Shown here one piece after another: positions 1 through 50,900 of a stretch of 64,000 nucleotides of DNA (within the stretch, counting starts at the first letter, position 1; every line of letters starts with the position of its first letter). A program made the translations under genes and the position numbers. Under the pieces are notes generated by a model that saw only the letters and a program-made list of their open reading frames with translations, made no database searches and was not told the origin of the DNA. This DNA comes from Mycteria americana. Lineage: Eukaryota > Chordata > Aves > Ciconiiformes > Ciconiidae. The stretch is from positions 29,251,501 through 29,315,500 of the forward strand of contig NC_134370.1 of assembly GCF_035582795.1 (NCBI RefSeq), in the 5' to 3' direction.

Positions 1-3
1 TAG

Positions 4-36520
<36,517 letters not shown>

Positions 36521-38240
36521 AATTTTCTTTGTGAAAGGTAATGGACTCCTGAGGGGAACAAAGATGCAAAGAATGGAAAGTCCATTGGCTCGTTCTTTGT
36601 ACAATCAACAACTAACTTTTAAATTGGCAAATCCTTTTATTGGTAGTTTCTAAAGTGTGTTATTCATGCTGAAGACTAATAATTGGTGATTTCCCCTTGC
36701 AGAAAACATATCAAGCTGGATAAGAGTTGTAGTTCCAGTACTTCTTTCTAGATTGCCATTTTGCATATGGTTCCATTTGGCAACTTCTTACTGCAAATGG
36801 CCCTGCACTTCATTCTCGCTGTTTTTTAGACTAACCATCCTGTGTTACAGCCTTCTTGGATGGGAAAATGTACTTGAACTGCTACTTTTATAGCGGCTGT
36901 TAGCATAGGACCACTTGATCTAAGCAGGAAGCACAAACAATATATGGAAGGGAGAGGGGAAATATGCTCCCAAATTACTGAGCTGGCTATCAAATGAGAA
37001 GTGTTACATGATGTTGGCACTAACGAAGCCTGTATCTTGGTTTGGAAGCAAACATTAAGTAACTCAATAGAGGACTTGAGATTCAACATTTGAAGTCTTG
37101 TAAAATGTATTGTCTTGTCTTAATGAGAAGAGAGTTTGTTTTATTAGTCTTAACTTCTCTTACCTTTAGCACAATGGAGATAAATTTGATACAAGATAAG
37201 CTCTATAGACTGATGGCAATCAAGAGTGTTCATCTGACACAATTTACTTTCCCTCACCTACATCTTACTAATGTTAAAATGTACAATCTGGTACAATCAT
37301 AATTCCTCTTATGAGTTCAGAATAGACTGTACAGGATTTTTAGATTGAATTCAAGTAAAGAGATTTTGTTTGCAGTCACGTTCAGTGAGTTGGAGTCCTC
37401 CTCTCAGCTCCAAATTGGATACACTGCCATGCACAGGACACTGCCATGACATAGCTCCAAATAAACCTATTACCTTGAAAGTCATGAGTAAACAACACTT
37501 GCACAGCAAAACTCTACTATTAATGAAACTATACAAGGAAAATGTCATCAGAATTTGTTAAGGTGAAATATAAAAATGTTGTGCTTACAACACTGACTTG
37601 ATATTTGGGAGAATGATCTGACTGTGGGTCCTGTGTTCTATGTGGAAGAGTAAATGATCAGCACTACTTTTGTCTTTATTTGTAATCTAATATGGTTCAA
37701 GATAACTTTTTGTTTGCTACAAATGTTGGGGCGTAAATCCCAAGTGACTCCTTGTTAGCATTGTGACGGTTATTCTAAATAATGCAATTCTACCAAAGCT
37801 TGCTCCTGTCACTTACAATCTAATTTAGCTGTTTTCAGATGTTTTGTGTATCAACTTTATGTTTCCATTAAAGTCTGTGATTTGAGAAACAAGAGAGTCA
37901 GACTGCCAAAACCCGACCACAGATTTTCATTTTACAAAAAGTGGGATATAAAGCGCTGTGTTGGAATGTAAACACCTTCGCTGTCTGATATCATACTTGA
38001 TCCTGTCCTGGTTTCGGACAAGCATGAAGCAGAGCGACTTTTTCTCTGTACAAATATTTGCTGTGTTGTGTAATGCTGATGTACAGTAAACAGATACAGC
38101 TACGTACACAGAAGGGGTTCAGTTGTGTTACAATGGTGAGCTTCACTGGCGTGACACAACTGTCAGAATGCATACTTTTAAAATAAATGGCACTGAAAAT
38201 TAAGCCCATTATGGGCTTAATAAAGCCATATGGGCTTTTT
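36521..38240 (+). other. RET: RET51 3' UTR
   Basis: About 1.7 kb of AT-rich sequence follows the stop codon without another gene. Two poly(A) signals, AATAAA at 38182-38187 and 38219-38224, are followed by a T-rich element at 38235-38244. That combination marks the likely end of the transcript near 38240. Placement is inferred from signals only. Confidence 0.65.
38182..38224 (+). terminator. RET: RET poly(A) signals with adjoining inverted repeat
   Basis: AATAAA occurs at 38182-38187 and 38219-38224. Between and overlapping them, TTAAGCCCAT (38200-38209) and ATGGGCTTAA (38211-38220) form a perfect inverted repeat with a 1-nt centre. The second signal begins in the last two bases of that repeat. 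Confidence 0.65.
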
Positions 38241-41200
38241 TTTCTACTGAGACACCTATGAAAAAAGGAGAGAAAAATGGCACTTGGGGTAACTTTTTGC
38301 TTTGTCTAGTTCTTTTCCTGTATTTTATGTCTGTAAATGGGAATTCTTTATTTGCCATGAGCAATCGAGGCATCAAGATTTTTGTAGGTTTTTTTAATTA
38401 TTATTATTATTCCTTAAATTAAGAATTTCTTTTTATCAGCTATCTTCAGCAACAGTATTCAACTGGGAGATGTGAAGCGCCCAGTTTCTAAGCTGAAAAG
38501 CTCTGTGACAACACTGCTGTACAGTAGGTGAGCAGGATAGTAAGTGACGCTGAAATAACCAGTGGATGCAGAAAGTATTGTGTATTTTAGACTTCCAGCA
38601 TGAGTCAATGTTATTTCAACCATTAATTCCTGTGAAAAAATTCACTAATAGTTATTGTCACCTATGTTACTGGACATAGATTCTGCCTATAAAACACATA
38701 TATGGTTCATCATTATAGTCACGATACACAATTACCTGCCTTAAGTGCAGCTTAATGAATAATTCTTAACAAGTGTTTCCTAATCCAACTAATTTTGACT
38801 CCCTTCCTGCTCATGTTGGTAAGAAATAAGATTATTACTTTCAAGTATTCCTTCATAATAGGAAAGCTTCTATCTTCTGTGTACGCTATTTTTGTAAATA
38901 TTTCCCTTGAAGTGTTTCCTACTTGTTCTGTGTTGCCATTAGTCAGAATGGTGACAATCTTGTTTGAGTTCCCCATTAGAGAGTAAATGTACTTCCCATG
39001 TGGGAAAAATGTGATACTGCAGATGATCATTTCCATCGGTGCCAGAAATACTTATGCACTTGGCTGCTCTGAGGAAAGTGAATTCGAAGGGAACATATGA
39101 CTCACCTAAATGTACAGGTCGGAGGGAATAACTTTCTAAAAATTTCTGCCAGCCTTTTCTAAACATCTGTAGAGATGACATGGTTTACCTGGTCTGGGCT
39201 TTGAGTTGTGACAGATGGGGAAGAGGGTGAATCTCATGTGTTCTTCTAGTCATTAACAACAGCACAAGGAAGTTATTGTAAATATTTGTTTCTACAAACT
39301 TTTCCAGAGGTATGATATCAGAAATCTGCTGTGAGGTTGCATATTTTAATCTGCAGACATTAGCCTGTTTCATATAATAGAAATTAAAAAAAACTTGTCC
39401 CATGAATATGAGGTACATAATATTTAAATCATGTGGTTTTATCTACAATTTGTCATGCAAAAGGTGCATGAACCTCTATGGTACACTCAACTGGACTTCT
39501 TTTCAGTAATTCTCAAAAATGTACAGTAAAAGCAAGTTTCTATTCCTTGATGTTTTATAATCAATCTTATATGAATAATACAAGCCTCAAAATATATCTT
39601 AAAAGGATATTTCTGCTGTAACTTTTGAAAGTTCAAAAAAAAATTACTTATAATTTTGAGCTGCCTTGTTTCAAAACCCAGCCCACCTAAAAGCCCTGTG
39701 TCTCTCACTGCAGCTACAATGGTAAATTTATAACAGAATACTAGAGATGACATTCAGCAGCACCAACTCCTAGGTAGCACCAGGCAACGTTCCCCATAAA
39801 CAAGGTGCGGATTGTCCACAGTGAGATGAATGGTTTGACTTTTTCAGCCTAAGCTATCTTTCTGAAAAAGGAACCCTATGATTCCCTAAAGATGTATAAA
39901 AGTATGTAAAATCTTAATAAGAAAACCTAAGCTGTTCAGGTCCACTGCATCTAACTGCATGAAATTTAAGTAGCCCCTCTGAAGTTAGTGGGATCATTCA
40001 TGAATAAATTATTCATAAACACTTGCTGGTCTAAAATCAAATATCCCAATAGTCTGCTAGTAGAAGTACAAAAGATACTATCAAAATAGGGACAAGGTAG
40101 CGATAGCCCGGGTCTACCCATCCCTAGCACAATACTGTAACTTGTCTATCTAGAAGCAGTATTTAGAAGCAGGTACTAGACACTAGAAGACAGGTAAGCA
40201 CAAATATATCTCTAATGTATATCTAGAAGAGACAGTGAATGAAATATTTTTCAATATTTATTGAGTTCTTCAGTAGAGATGAGTTGTTCACGTAAGCTGC
40301 ATTTCGTATTTGTTTCTCATTTCTAATCCTTTGGGACAGCAACCTGCGTCTTCCAGTTACGATAGAGATATATATACTCTTAATGCATTTTGAGAAGATG
40401 AATAGTTCCTCTCTTTTCATGGTATGTTTTTTGGTTTTACCTGGTTTTATAAAGAGTTGCATGGTATCTCAACACAACAAATTTCTTGCTAAAAACGTGT
40501 TTCTCTGAGCTGTTATGAAAGTTCATTTTGCCGATAATGTTCTGAAATTAAGTAAAAAGGTTTTGCCTACCCGAGTACAGACAAGTACACCTCCCCTTAA
40601 GCTCATCTGAAATAATTAGCTCCTTACTTTGGGCTAATAAGGTACATTTCATAATAATCCAACTTCATCTCATCTGGAAACTGTTTCATATGGATTACAG
40701 GCCAATCCGAAATTGTTCATAAACAATTTAAGAGCATTGCAGTTGTACTTTACATGTCAAGAAATAACTTTCTAAGTTTCTCTATTAGAAAAGAGAAGGA
40801 AAGAGAAGTGTGTTCATCTCCAATGTAGTTTAAAAAGTTAGTAACTTTTGAAATCAATGACAATGTAATGATTGTTGTCATTAGGTATCAGACCTAGAGT
40901 TTGATTCTATCCTTGCTGATATAAGCAAATGTGTATTAACATATAACTGGTTTAAGTGCATTTTTACCTTGCCATGAGAAAAAGCTTTCCATTTAATTAG
41001 GTAAGCACAGAAGTTTGTAGAAGTTCAAACTATTACACTGATAGCAAGTAATGTGCATATTTTGAATAAATAGTGATGTCTACAGTAGGTGTTTCTCTTT
41101 GGTTTGGGTTTTTTTATTGGCTCCCAAATATGAAATTGATTGGGTTTTTACAAAGTGCTCAGCTTTGATCTCAGGTCACCTCCCTGATAAACCCGTGCTG

Positions 41201-42650
41201 ATTTTAACAGAGAGGAAGTATAGCCAGTGGGCAAATCTTGACCCAAAATATCAATATAAAAAGATGTTTATTTTATCACAATATTGATGTAGTGGAAAGA
41301 GCCACTAGTTGCATGGTCAGAATTACTGAATATGTCTGTGTAGAATACAGTGTTTTAAAATGTGAGTAGGGTATGAAGGTAAAAGCAGTCACTGTTCCCG
41401 CCTCGTCTGTAGTTAGGAGGCAGGTCCAATCAGCATGGTACCTGCAGAAGTCCCCATGGGAAGTTAGGTTAGCCCAGCATTTTATGTAAATTTCCTCTTG
41501 TACTTATAAGATGACATACAAATAAAACATAAAGTTAGAGACTTGGGGGAAAAAAAAGCGCTGATGTATCAACTTCATTTTCTCAGTCTCTCTGCAAGAG
41601 AGAAACAGAACCAGGTATTATGATTATTTCTTAACTTCAGAAATGTGTTGGCATGTCCCAAAAGAGAAATAGAGGTCCCCTGCTGGAAAGCATGTCCATT
41701 GTAGCGGGACTAGGTTTTTATGTATTTCATAATCTCCTCTAAGTGGAGGACAGAAGAGAATGTAAGCCAACACATCTAGGGCCTTAGTTCTAGAATTATG
41801 TTTGCAAAGTAAGTTATTATTGAATACTGCAGGGACATATGATTTTAATCTTTCACAACACTGGTGCCAAAAGTAGTTGTGGAGTTACTACATACTACAC
41901 AAGCACTACATCTGTTGGACAAGGAGTCAACAAGGAGATGATTGCAAAGAGCAGATATGTGTGGTCTCTTTCTTCTCTGCTATCACCCCGCTATCCCCTT
42001 ACTCCCCATTTGATCTGATCCGGGTAGGAACACAGATTTGCCCACAGGAGACTTTTCCATGTGCTGAAGTCGGCAGGGACAGGAGGATTTGAGATGGTGA
42101 GGAGTTGGGGACCCCTTTTTCTATTCATATCCTGCAGGATGGGGTTCCCTACTTTCTCAGTCTCGAAGCTTGTGAACGGACAAGCTACTGACCGGGCAGA
42201 ATTGGCAGAAGGCAAATGTCCTGCCTCTCAGGTACAGGCCACGCAGAAGGTATCATGTGAGGGCTCGCAGGGAGGCTCGCTGGGAAGCGCAGGTCTGGTC
42301 TCACACTCATGTTCATACACCCTGCAATGTAATAAAAGCAAGCTGAAGTTAAAGAACAGAGGTTCACTTTAAAAGTATAGAGCTGATCTGAACTGAGAAG
42401 TTAATGTACGTGTAGCCCCTGACATTAAGAGAGGGTTGGTACCTCATAAACAGAGCGTGGTTTGTGATTATACACGCCCAGAGCTGCGAGGCTGTTATGA
42501 AAAGAGAAAGTTATCCTTACATCCGTGGAGTTGTAGCTAACACATCTCCTCCCACAGAAAGCTGTAGCTGGTAAAACCCCTTGGCACTTCTAACACTGGG
42601 TTCTCACTGTTACCAATCTGCTTATACAAGTCTCTCTGAACGTGCAATTA
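38241..42650. other. Intergenic, AT-rich
   Basis: I see no gene. Short open frames occur on both strands without recognisable domains or codon bias. There are simple ATT runs at 38395-38412 and scattered A/T homopolymers. The region 41990-42340 is somewhat richer in GC and has overlapping frames on both strands, which is typical of noncoding DNA. Confidence 0.7.
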
Positions 42651-42656
42651 TCACTA

Positions 42657-42787
42657 GCCAAAAACATTTGGATTTTTAATTTCAACAAATTCCAAGCAAC
42701 AAAAGGAAGGTTTAGAAATGCCAAAAACATTTGGATTTTTAATTTCAACAAATTCCCAGCAACAAAAGGAAGGTTTAGAAATGCCAA
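42657..42787. repeat. 63-bp tandem duplication
   Basis: A 63-bp unit starting GCCAAAAACATTTGG occurs at 42657-42719 and 42720-42782, followed by the first five to seven bases of a third copy. I see one mismatch between the units (CCAAGC versus CCCAGC). As 63 is a multiple of three, open frames run through it on both strands; that is not evidence of coding. Confidence 0.92.
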
Positions 42788-44583
42788 AATAATCCTTCTG
42801 CATCTTTACGGGCTTCAGAGATGCGAAACAGATCCAGTCTGTGTTCAGACGCAAACGAAGCAAGTTTGGTTGGAGCACATATGCATTTCCCTACGTTTTT
42901 GCCTTATGCTGGTAGATACCTCATTTACAACAACTCAAGAAACTTTGGACTGCCAAACTTGAATTTTTTAGCCCGTGATATAGCCACAGATTTGAATTCC
43001 TGTAGAAACTCAGCCTAGATCTGGGTATCAAACAAATATTGCAGTTTCCAGTCTGATTTTTCTGCATTCTGCAGGTCACATAAGTACTAGTTAAAGCCCT
43101 TATATAATTTTTCAGCTGTTCAGGGCTTTCCCTCCTGACATGATCATAGTTGAGAGAGTTTGATGCGAGCACTGATTTTCATTTGCAACATGTGCCATTT
43201 TCATAGCTAGCTGCCAATGCAATTTCCTGTCTGAAATTACTATGCTTTAAGGATGGAAGTATTTTAAATTTTTTAATAAAACTAAATCAAATGAACCTGT
43301 ATTTGGTTTGCTAAGAATCTTCCTTGCCTGTATTTAGGTAAATTTTAAGGTTATTTTGGGGGGGGGGGAGGAATCCAAAATCCAGCTCGAAGAGGCTGCT
43401 CTTGTTCCTTGAGAAAGGTGGTAACAGGTTCACTTCGTAAGTTGATTGAAAGTTTGGAAGAGCATTGTAAAGACTGAGATGTGGGAAAAGCCTATGGAAA
43501 TATCCAGGGGATAAATACCAGATTCATGGTATATTTTTTAAAATGTGTATGCAGCTTCAAGAATCAGCCAGCAAGAAGCAAGCAGAGTTCACTGTTCTCC
43601 AAGATAGTTTTTGTCTGGTCAGGACTGTCAGTGATTAATTTGACACCAGAAGACAAGAATGATTCTTTCTGCTACAGGGTATAAATAATTGAGAAAGATT
43701 TGAGCCTTGAGTCAGGAAATCATTCAAACACTCACTTAACTGGTTTTCCTGTGCAGAGAGGCTCTCTGAACAGTGGCCTGGTCCAGACATAGCAAATAGA
43801 AAGGCATTAAGTTTAAGCTGATGATAAGGATTTTTGTTTTAAAACATGACAGTTGGAATTCTCACCCAGTGTTGCTCTTCCAGGATCATTTGTTAAAATG
43901 AACTGTGACAATTTGTTAAATATTGAGCAGAAACAGATGATGTGGGGTTTTTTAAAAACACTACTGAGAATATTTTAATTTATACTGAAAGACATTTATC
44001 ACCATTTTTACATGCACAAAGATAAAGTAAGCAATTGAATTAGACTGCAACAAGTTGTCATCAGAGACATCTTTTTAACCAGACATAATGTTTATTGAAT
44101 CATTTTGACTTGCTTAACTGAGTCTCCATTATGGTTTACTAATGTTACAAAATGTGAAATTAATGTTTTGAAACGCTAGGCCTTAAACTAGAGATTACTT
44201 ATAATAGTTACCATTCCAAATGATAATCATATATTTATTAGGCAACACAAAACAGAACACTATTCCTGGTATTAGACCTTGAAATGCAGTGATATGAATA
44301 GCACATATTATCTTTATTGCTCTAAAAGGCATCAAACATACAGTAAAGACCTTGTCATACAAGATTTGAAGATAGCTCAGGGAAGCAGAGGGAGAAGATA
44401 CAGTCCTGTACCTTGCATATTGACCCTATAATCCACATTACAACAGAAAGTACACAAAAATACCACATCCCTCTCAGCAATTAAGCAGCACCTCCTTACG
44501 TGTCACAGGTAAACAAGAGTCCCTAGTTAATCTGGATACTGCGGTTAGTTAAAAACTGAGATTAGAGCTTTTAGCCTGCCTGC
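42788..44583. other. Intergenic, AT-rich
   Basis: A G11 run lies at 43358-43368. Apart from this I see nothing that supports a gene. Confidence 0.7.
43358..43368. repeat. G11 homopolymer
   Basis: A run of 11 guanines in intergenic DNA; its length may be unreliable. Confidence 0.8.
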
Positions 44584-44998
44584 TTATTCCATGCAGTCCC
44601 TCGACAGCTCCCCGTCCCCAGCGCTACGTTCGCTGCGCCCCGACCTCCCTCCGCAGCAGGGAGGTTGCTGCTGGCCTGGGAAGCTGGGGCAGAAAGTTGT
44701 GCCAGTTCGTGCCGGGCCACTGCTGGCAGTTACCCATCTCAGAAAAGGGAGGGCCAAGGACCCCTTCCTTTTGGCCCCACCTGATCTTCCCAGAACCCCA
44801 GCCCCGCTGGGTTTTCCCCATGTGAATAGCCTATGTGCAGAAGCACAAGTGAGCACCATCCTCATCGCCAGTTCTGCCTCACGCCTCGTTATTAGCTGGA
44901 GGATCCAGGACGTGCGGCTTGTGTTTAGCCCCGGTCTTATCAAACCTTACAGCCAGCCTGTACCAGTTGCAGCTATCAAGCAGCAGGCTTGTGACTGA
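44584..44998. other. Isolated GC-rich patch of unknown nature
   Basis: About 400 bp of markedly GC-richer DNA sits in AT-rich surroundings. It has a 135-codon open frame on + (44591-44998) and 119 codons on - (44584-44943). Neither product resembles a family I know, and frames open on both strands over the same bases are expected from GC composition. It could be a regulatory element, an old repeat or a decayed exon. Confidence 0.4.
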
Positions 44999-47900
44999 CA
45001 GATCGAAACTGTAGACATTTGCCCCACACAAACATACACAAAATAATCAACAGCCTGTTAGCATTCACAGGTTAAGCTCTTTTTTTCACCTGCTACACGT
45101 GGCCAAACTTTATAAACCAGTCCACATTTGTAATGAAGATCCTCGTGTTTTGAGTACACTTCAGTAAGTTTACCATGGCTTGCATACAGTTTCTAAGATG
45201 CTTGTGTTGCAGAAACAGTCAATTTTAAAAACTTTTTATCTCTGTCCTTATCCTGTCATAGATATTTGTTTTTTACAATAGTACAAATCGTTGCTTGTCT
45301 AGCACAGTCAAAGAACTGGTAAATGACATTCTTGAAATTTAAATTAAAGAAAAAAAAAGAAATATATATATATAAAAAAACATTCAATTAGTTCTAGTAA
45401 ATACTTCTGAACCTGATATTCCGTTATTTAAAAGGGGTGTAGCCTGCCAGATCAGGTCTTTGTCATTCTAGATCTAAAAATAGGAGCAGAAAAGGAGAAG
45501 CAGGAACAAATTTTCCTTGCTCTTGAGGAGAAGTGGGAACAAATTCAAATGAATGTCAAAGCATCTTCCTATTCAGCTGTCCTATGATTGCATTTCTAAT
45601 GTAAAACCTTGCTTTGAATTAATTTGATTTGGAGCTCCATTTCACTGACAGATCTGAGCCATTGCAAGATTCTTATTAGCAAAGCTTTTTCTTAACAAAG
45701 ATAAAGATAAAACAATTGTTACAACTCAAAAATTAAAGAGGAGCTTGTGAGACCATTAGGAAGGTCGTGCAGTGACGTTTGATCCTGACTTTGCAAATCA
45801 GTTCGTCTTTACCAATTGGTTTTATAATGATAATAGCGAAGTCGCAACAGCATGCTTTAACACGTTCCTCAAAATCAGCTGCTGTTTTTATGCACCACAG
45901 GAACAGATGCCCATTTCCATGAAAATCTAAACACAGTATTTTCAACTGCTCATTTGAGCTATGGTATTTTTTTCTGGTTGTCTGTTGATATTCTATGGTA
46001 CCCAGGAGGGTTCCCTCTTGACGAGGGAACAACGAACATCCTACCTTCCTTTAGCCCTGTCTTACACTGTTTCAACGCTGTGAGAATTTTTCAGTCCTTG
46101 ATAGTAAAGTATTACTAATAAAATCAAAGTTGTAATGTGATTTTATTATTATTTCCATGGCATTTTATGGGAGGAATAGTTTACAAATACAGAAAATGTT
46201 GCACTTAAAATCATTTTAATGATGTATACGCAACAATGAGTGGTACCAGAAACAAGAGAAACAAACAGAACTTATTTTATGAAATAACTGACTGGAGTTT
46301 GGATTCAAAGGGAGGGAGACGTTTTTTGGGCAGTGACAGACAAGCCTGTAGCTAACACTGGCAAAAAACCCAAAACAAACCAAAACAAAACTGGAGTGGA
46401 GTAGATAGATATTGCCAAAAATGGGCCAGCACAGTACAGACGATGAACACATGAGAAGTTTCTTTGTCTCTAGTCCTGTCTATTGTACAAAGAAATGAAT
46501 GCTGGGTTTGTACTAACTGTTTGCTAATCTGTCAGCATGGATGATCATCTTTGTACTGCACCTCCCTACAGCTTTGTCTTTATTTTGTGTGGAAGGTGGT
46601 GGTGGTTTTTTTGACTGCTGTACCAGTGGGTACAAAAGATTATGCAGTGAGGCATATTAAATACTGATATACTGAATATTTTGTATAAAACATGAAGCAT
46701 CTCAGATTAAGGAAGCCTAAATATTTCCCTCTATAAAGATACTGTATTTATAGTAGATATTTATCTGAATAACTTGATCTTTGGTGCATGAGGTTTTCAA
46801 GTACAAAAAGGAACTCAACCAGATAACCAACCAAAAGACCTTGATAATTTATACTGTTATCTTCTCAGACAAGGAGTGCTCATGAAAGATTGTCTGGCTT
46901 AAATCTCTTACATAGAATGATCTAACTTATTTCTCTTTCTGCATCCTACACAGTGAAATCTACAGTATAAAAAGTAATTTAGTGGATTCATTTTAAATAT
47001 ATTACCTTATAGTTTTAACAGGTTATTGTTGTGCAACACTGGAGAAGAAAAAAGGGAATGTGTAATTCTTGCTATGTTTTGCATAATATTGAGTCATCTA
47101 GTCAAAGTCCTCCTAATTTGTTTTCCATTCTAGGTACAGAATACAGCTGCTTGGACTTCGTTTCAGAGCTGCTTTATAGTCAATATATTTGTGACAAAAT
47201 TGTCTTCTCTCCTTAGAAAAATGCCTAAAGCACTTCTTGGTGTCGTTAGACAGAAGCTATATAGTAAAGGTGTCTTGGAATAGTCAGAAATAAACCCATA
47301 AAGAATTCCAGCACTACATACGTGGACTACTTTCCATACACGTTGTTACTGGTTAGTCTGGTGCGATACCCTGGTGCAGTTGCAAGTGAGTGGTGGAGCC
47401 CTGGGCATACGATCCGTTCTGCCTGCCAGAAAAAATACGGCCATGCGGCCAGGAAAAATGATCAGCTACCACTGCAGATTATTGCCTGCTGCTCCCAGCT
47501 GGAGCCTGGGCACTTAACGCAGCTCCCTGCAATTCCCCTTCTGCGTTCCCGCTCCTCTGCGGCACAAACCAAAGTGACGCCCGTACTTCTTGTACAGTAA
47601 TGTTTCTGGGAGCCATTTGCTACCATCAAAGAGCTCAGCAAACACTTGTTGCTAACAGCGACTACATATTGATTTCAAAAAGAAAAAGTTCTTTTAAGAG
47701 ATTGTATCTGAACAATTCTGATATATCCTTCCATACACTTTTTCAGATGCTAATACCACTGATAAAGGTAAACTGAGTTATCACTATTCAAAGAAAAAAC
47801 AAGTAGACTATAATAGGCATTTTTGTCACCAGAAGAAAGCTTTTTCACATAGCAGGTAAAGTCATTAAATCTTACTTACATTAACTTATAGCTGTGATTG

Positions 47901-50900
47901 TATTGATTATCTTTTCCAATAAGGGACATCTTCTATTTTCATGAATGAGCATAAAAATTACTGAGTCTGCTTTAACGTGTGAAAGGACTCTATATGAATT
48001 TCAAGTCGGTTGATGTAGTCTGTACACACTTTTCTAACGAGAATTTCTGAAAGGAAGTAATTTAGCAACTGTGATCCCAAAACAGCAGGAAAAAACAATC
48101 TATAGCAGTTCATTTCCAAAAAACATGATATAAATTATATGCTTCTGGGTCCAAAATTTAGTACATTATAATACCAAAGAATTAGTATTTATTTGATACC
48201 AAACCACTACATAAATAAATGCAGTCCTTCAACATTCAAAGATGTAGAGGCCAAAAGTCTAAGCACTGCCAAAAGCAAAATGTCGCAACAATGCAAAATA
48301 AAGGGAACACTAACAATAAATATAGGAAGATTACTGCATGGTAGAGTAGCTCTGGTGTGCTGGTACAAAGTAAGTTCACATACGCACTGTCTCTCCTAAA
48401 CCTATCATAAGTCAAGAGATTATTTCAACCTCTGAAGCAGTGAAGTAAAATACCCAGACCTTCCAAGTGCCTTTAATACTCATGGTAGATGCCCCACGAT
48501 AATGGTAAGACAGTAATGGTGTCCTTTTTACTTTGGGAGGGACACACAAAGCGAGCCCTAGGTTAGCCTTTCGGCGATCTGGTTGATGTTCACACTACAG
48601 CGTTGTCAGCAGAGCCTGAGGTCGAGGTTAGCATTCCCCAAGCCAGACCCAAGTTAGTTCTACTGCAGCCACCACCTCTGCTATAACCCCTTATTTCATA
48701 GCCCATAGCGACAAGATGTATTTGGACAGGACCAGTGACAAAGAGTTATGGAATATAATTTGGAATAAAAGCTCAAAATGAGGATTTGAAGGGAAGAAAA
48801 TATAAATCAAGATGATTAAAATACTGTAGGATGGTTTATTTCAGGCTATTAAAAATTCTTTATACTTTTGGTTGCGTTGTTCAATATCTGTTATAAGTAA
48901 TTTGCAACGATTAAAACAAGGATAAAGAAAGCGGCTTCACATGGGATTGTGTTGGAATTGTGCCATTAGTAAGGCTGAGCTGTGGTATTTGACAAAAAGC
49001 CCTGTGTCAGGCAAACTAATGACTATTGTTTGGCAATTAAAGCTCTGAATTTTCAGGCAAAATAACAGACCATTTTTCTTATTCTGCATACACATTTCAT
49101 TTCGGCTCGAAAGGATAAGAGAACAAAAATATCCACTGTTGAAGGATTGCTTTTTTTTCTTTTCTCCTTTGGTCTCATTTACATTACTCCTTCACTTCAG
49201 CATCATGTTCTCAGATCAGCTCCTCTCTCTTTTTTTCCTATTGTTTCTTCCCCTCCAGCCCACACATATGCTTTAAAAAAAAAAAAGGCAAGAAAAAAAA
49301 AAGAAAAGAGAAAAACCAAAAACCACTAGAGGCTGGAGCTAATGTTGTTCTGGAAAACTCTTCTTTTTTGAATCAGCTATTGCCAGCCACTTCCTTTCCC
49401 CTAACCGTACCGATTTCAGAACAGTGTTTACCAAAGTTTAGCAAAACATTTTTAAAGTCTGTCTCTATGTCTCTAAAATAATCATCCTATCATAATATTT
49501 TAATAAAATTCAAAGCCGTGTCACATATATATATATACACTTATTGCTTTCAGATGCTAGGAGGTCTGCAAAACCCTCTCTAAGGAGAATCCCCAGGCTG
49601 AAATGAATTGTGTCTTAAAACACGGGCATTTGCTATATGTTTTATTGCCTGCTTTATTCACAAGCAAACCAGAAATTCCTCTGTAGGCCTGTAAGACTAA
49701 CACCAAATAGGAACTACAACATCTGTCAGCATAAATATAGGTCTGAGTTATGAAGGAATGTCTAATCTTGAATAGCTCATTCTGGTAGAAGAGTCAGGAA
49801 GTTATACACAACATCACTGCAAAAACATCGTTTTTCCTGTCGTGGTAGATCTCTTATACAGAGATGACTATGAATACCTAAGCTGTTACTACTAGAGTTT
49901 AAGAAACCCATTTTTCTTTCCTTCTCTCAATCTGAAAAAAAATAAAATAATCTTTCTGGAAGTGAAGGAACTCTGGTAAATAGAGGAAACTGGCACTTAA
50001 AGAAGAAGAAAAAGTATTCTGTGTACAATCTCCTGTAAGGCACTGTAGAGATCTCCCCACATAGTGGCAACTAGCTCTTGTGCAGAAAAGTAGTACCTGG
50101 GAAGCCTGAAGGACAATATTCAGAGCCTGGCTGCTCTCTATAGACCAACTAGCAGGTGATGCAGGGTTGTCAGAGTTTGAGACCTACATTGTAGCGTTAA
50201 TGAAATCAGTAATTTCAGTTATTTCCATTCTGTTATCTTCTTGTACTTCCAAATAATATTACTCCTACAGAACACTGCAGTGTCCAGTATCAGTTAAGTA
50301 ACACGGGTGTCTAGTAAACGCCTACCCATTTACCACAACACAGAAGACAAGCAGGAGCTGAGGGGTATTCAACAGTCATCTGTAATATGCACCACTGAAA
50401 CTTCGCATGAGGTCAGGTTTAAAATAGTAGTATATTCACATACTATTTTAAAAAAATAATGAGCCCATGTTTACCTAGTTTCAGGAGTACATATGTGAAA
50501 ATCTAAAACCTTCTGATAACTCTCTTCTCCACGAGCCTCTTCAAATATATTTTTGATGGATACCTAACTGACAATCCAGCCTCATGACAAGCTTCAAAGG
50601 ATAGGAAAGTGCCTGCATGGACGGCTGGTCACACCAGCCAAGTGTGCTTTCCCTGTTAATGGACCAGAGCAGTGAAGTGGAGCCTGACAGCAGAGACTAC
50701 TAAGAGTGTTCCCAGTCCATATGGAAAAACCCTGTCTATTTAAAATCACCATTTATTTAAGGTATTCCCTGGAAAGACCTTTGTTGTCTGAGGGCTTGAA
50801 ATCTGGACTGAACAGAGCAGGTCCTTGGACACCCAGCCCCCTCCCAGGCTGTGCGGTGTAGCTATTTATGAACGAACGGGTTTCCGTCTGCCTGAAGACA

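Noticed and set aside
42642..42962. Protein with two internal repeats encoded by the 63-bp duplication
   Set aside because: The in-frame repetition follows from a unit length divisible by three. Both strands show it and nothing else suggests coding.
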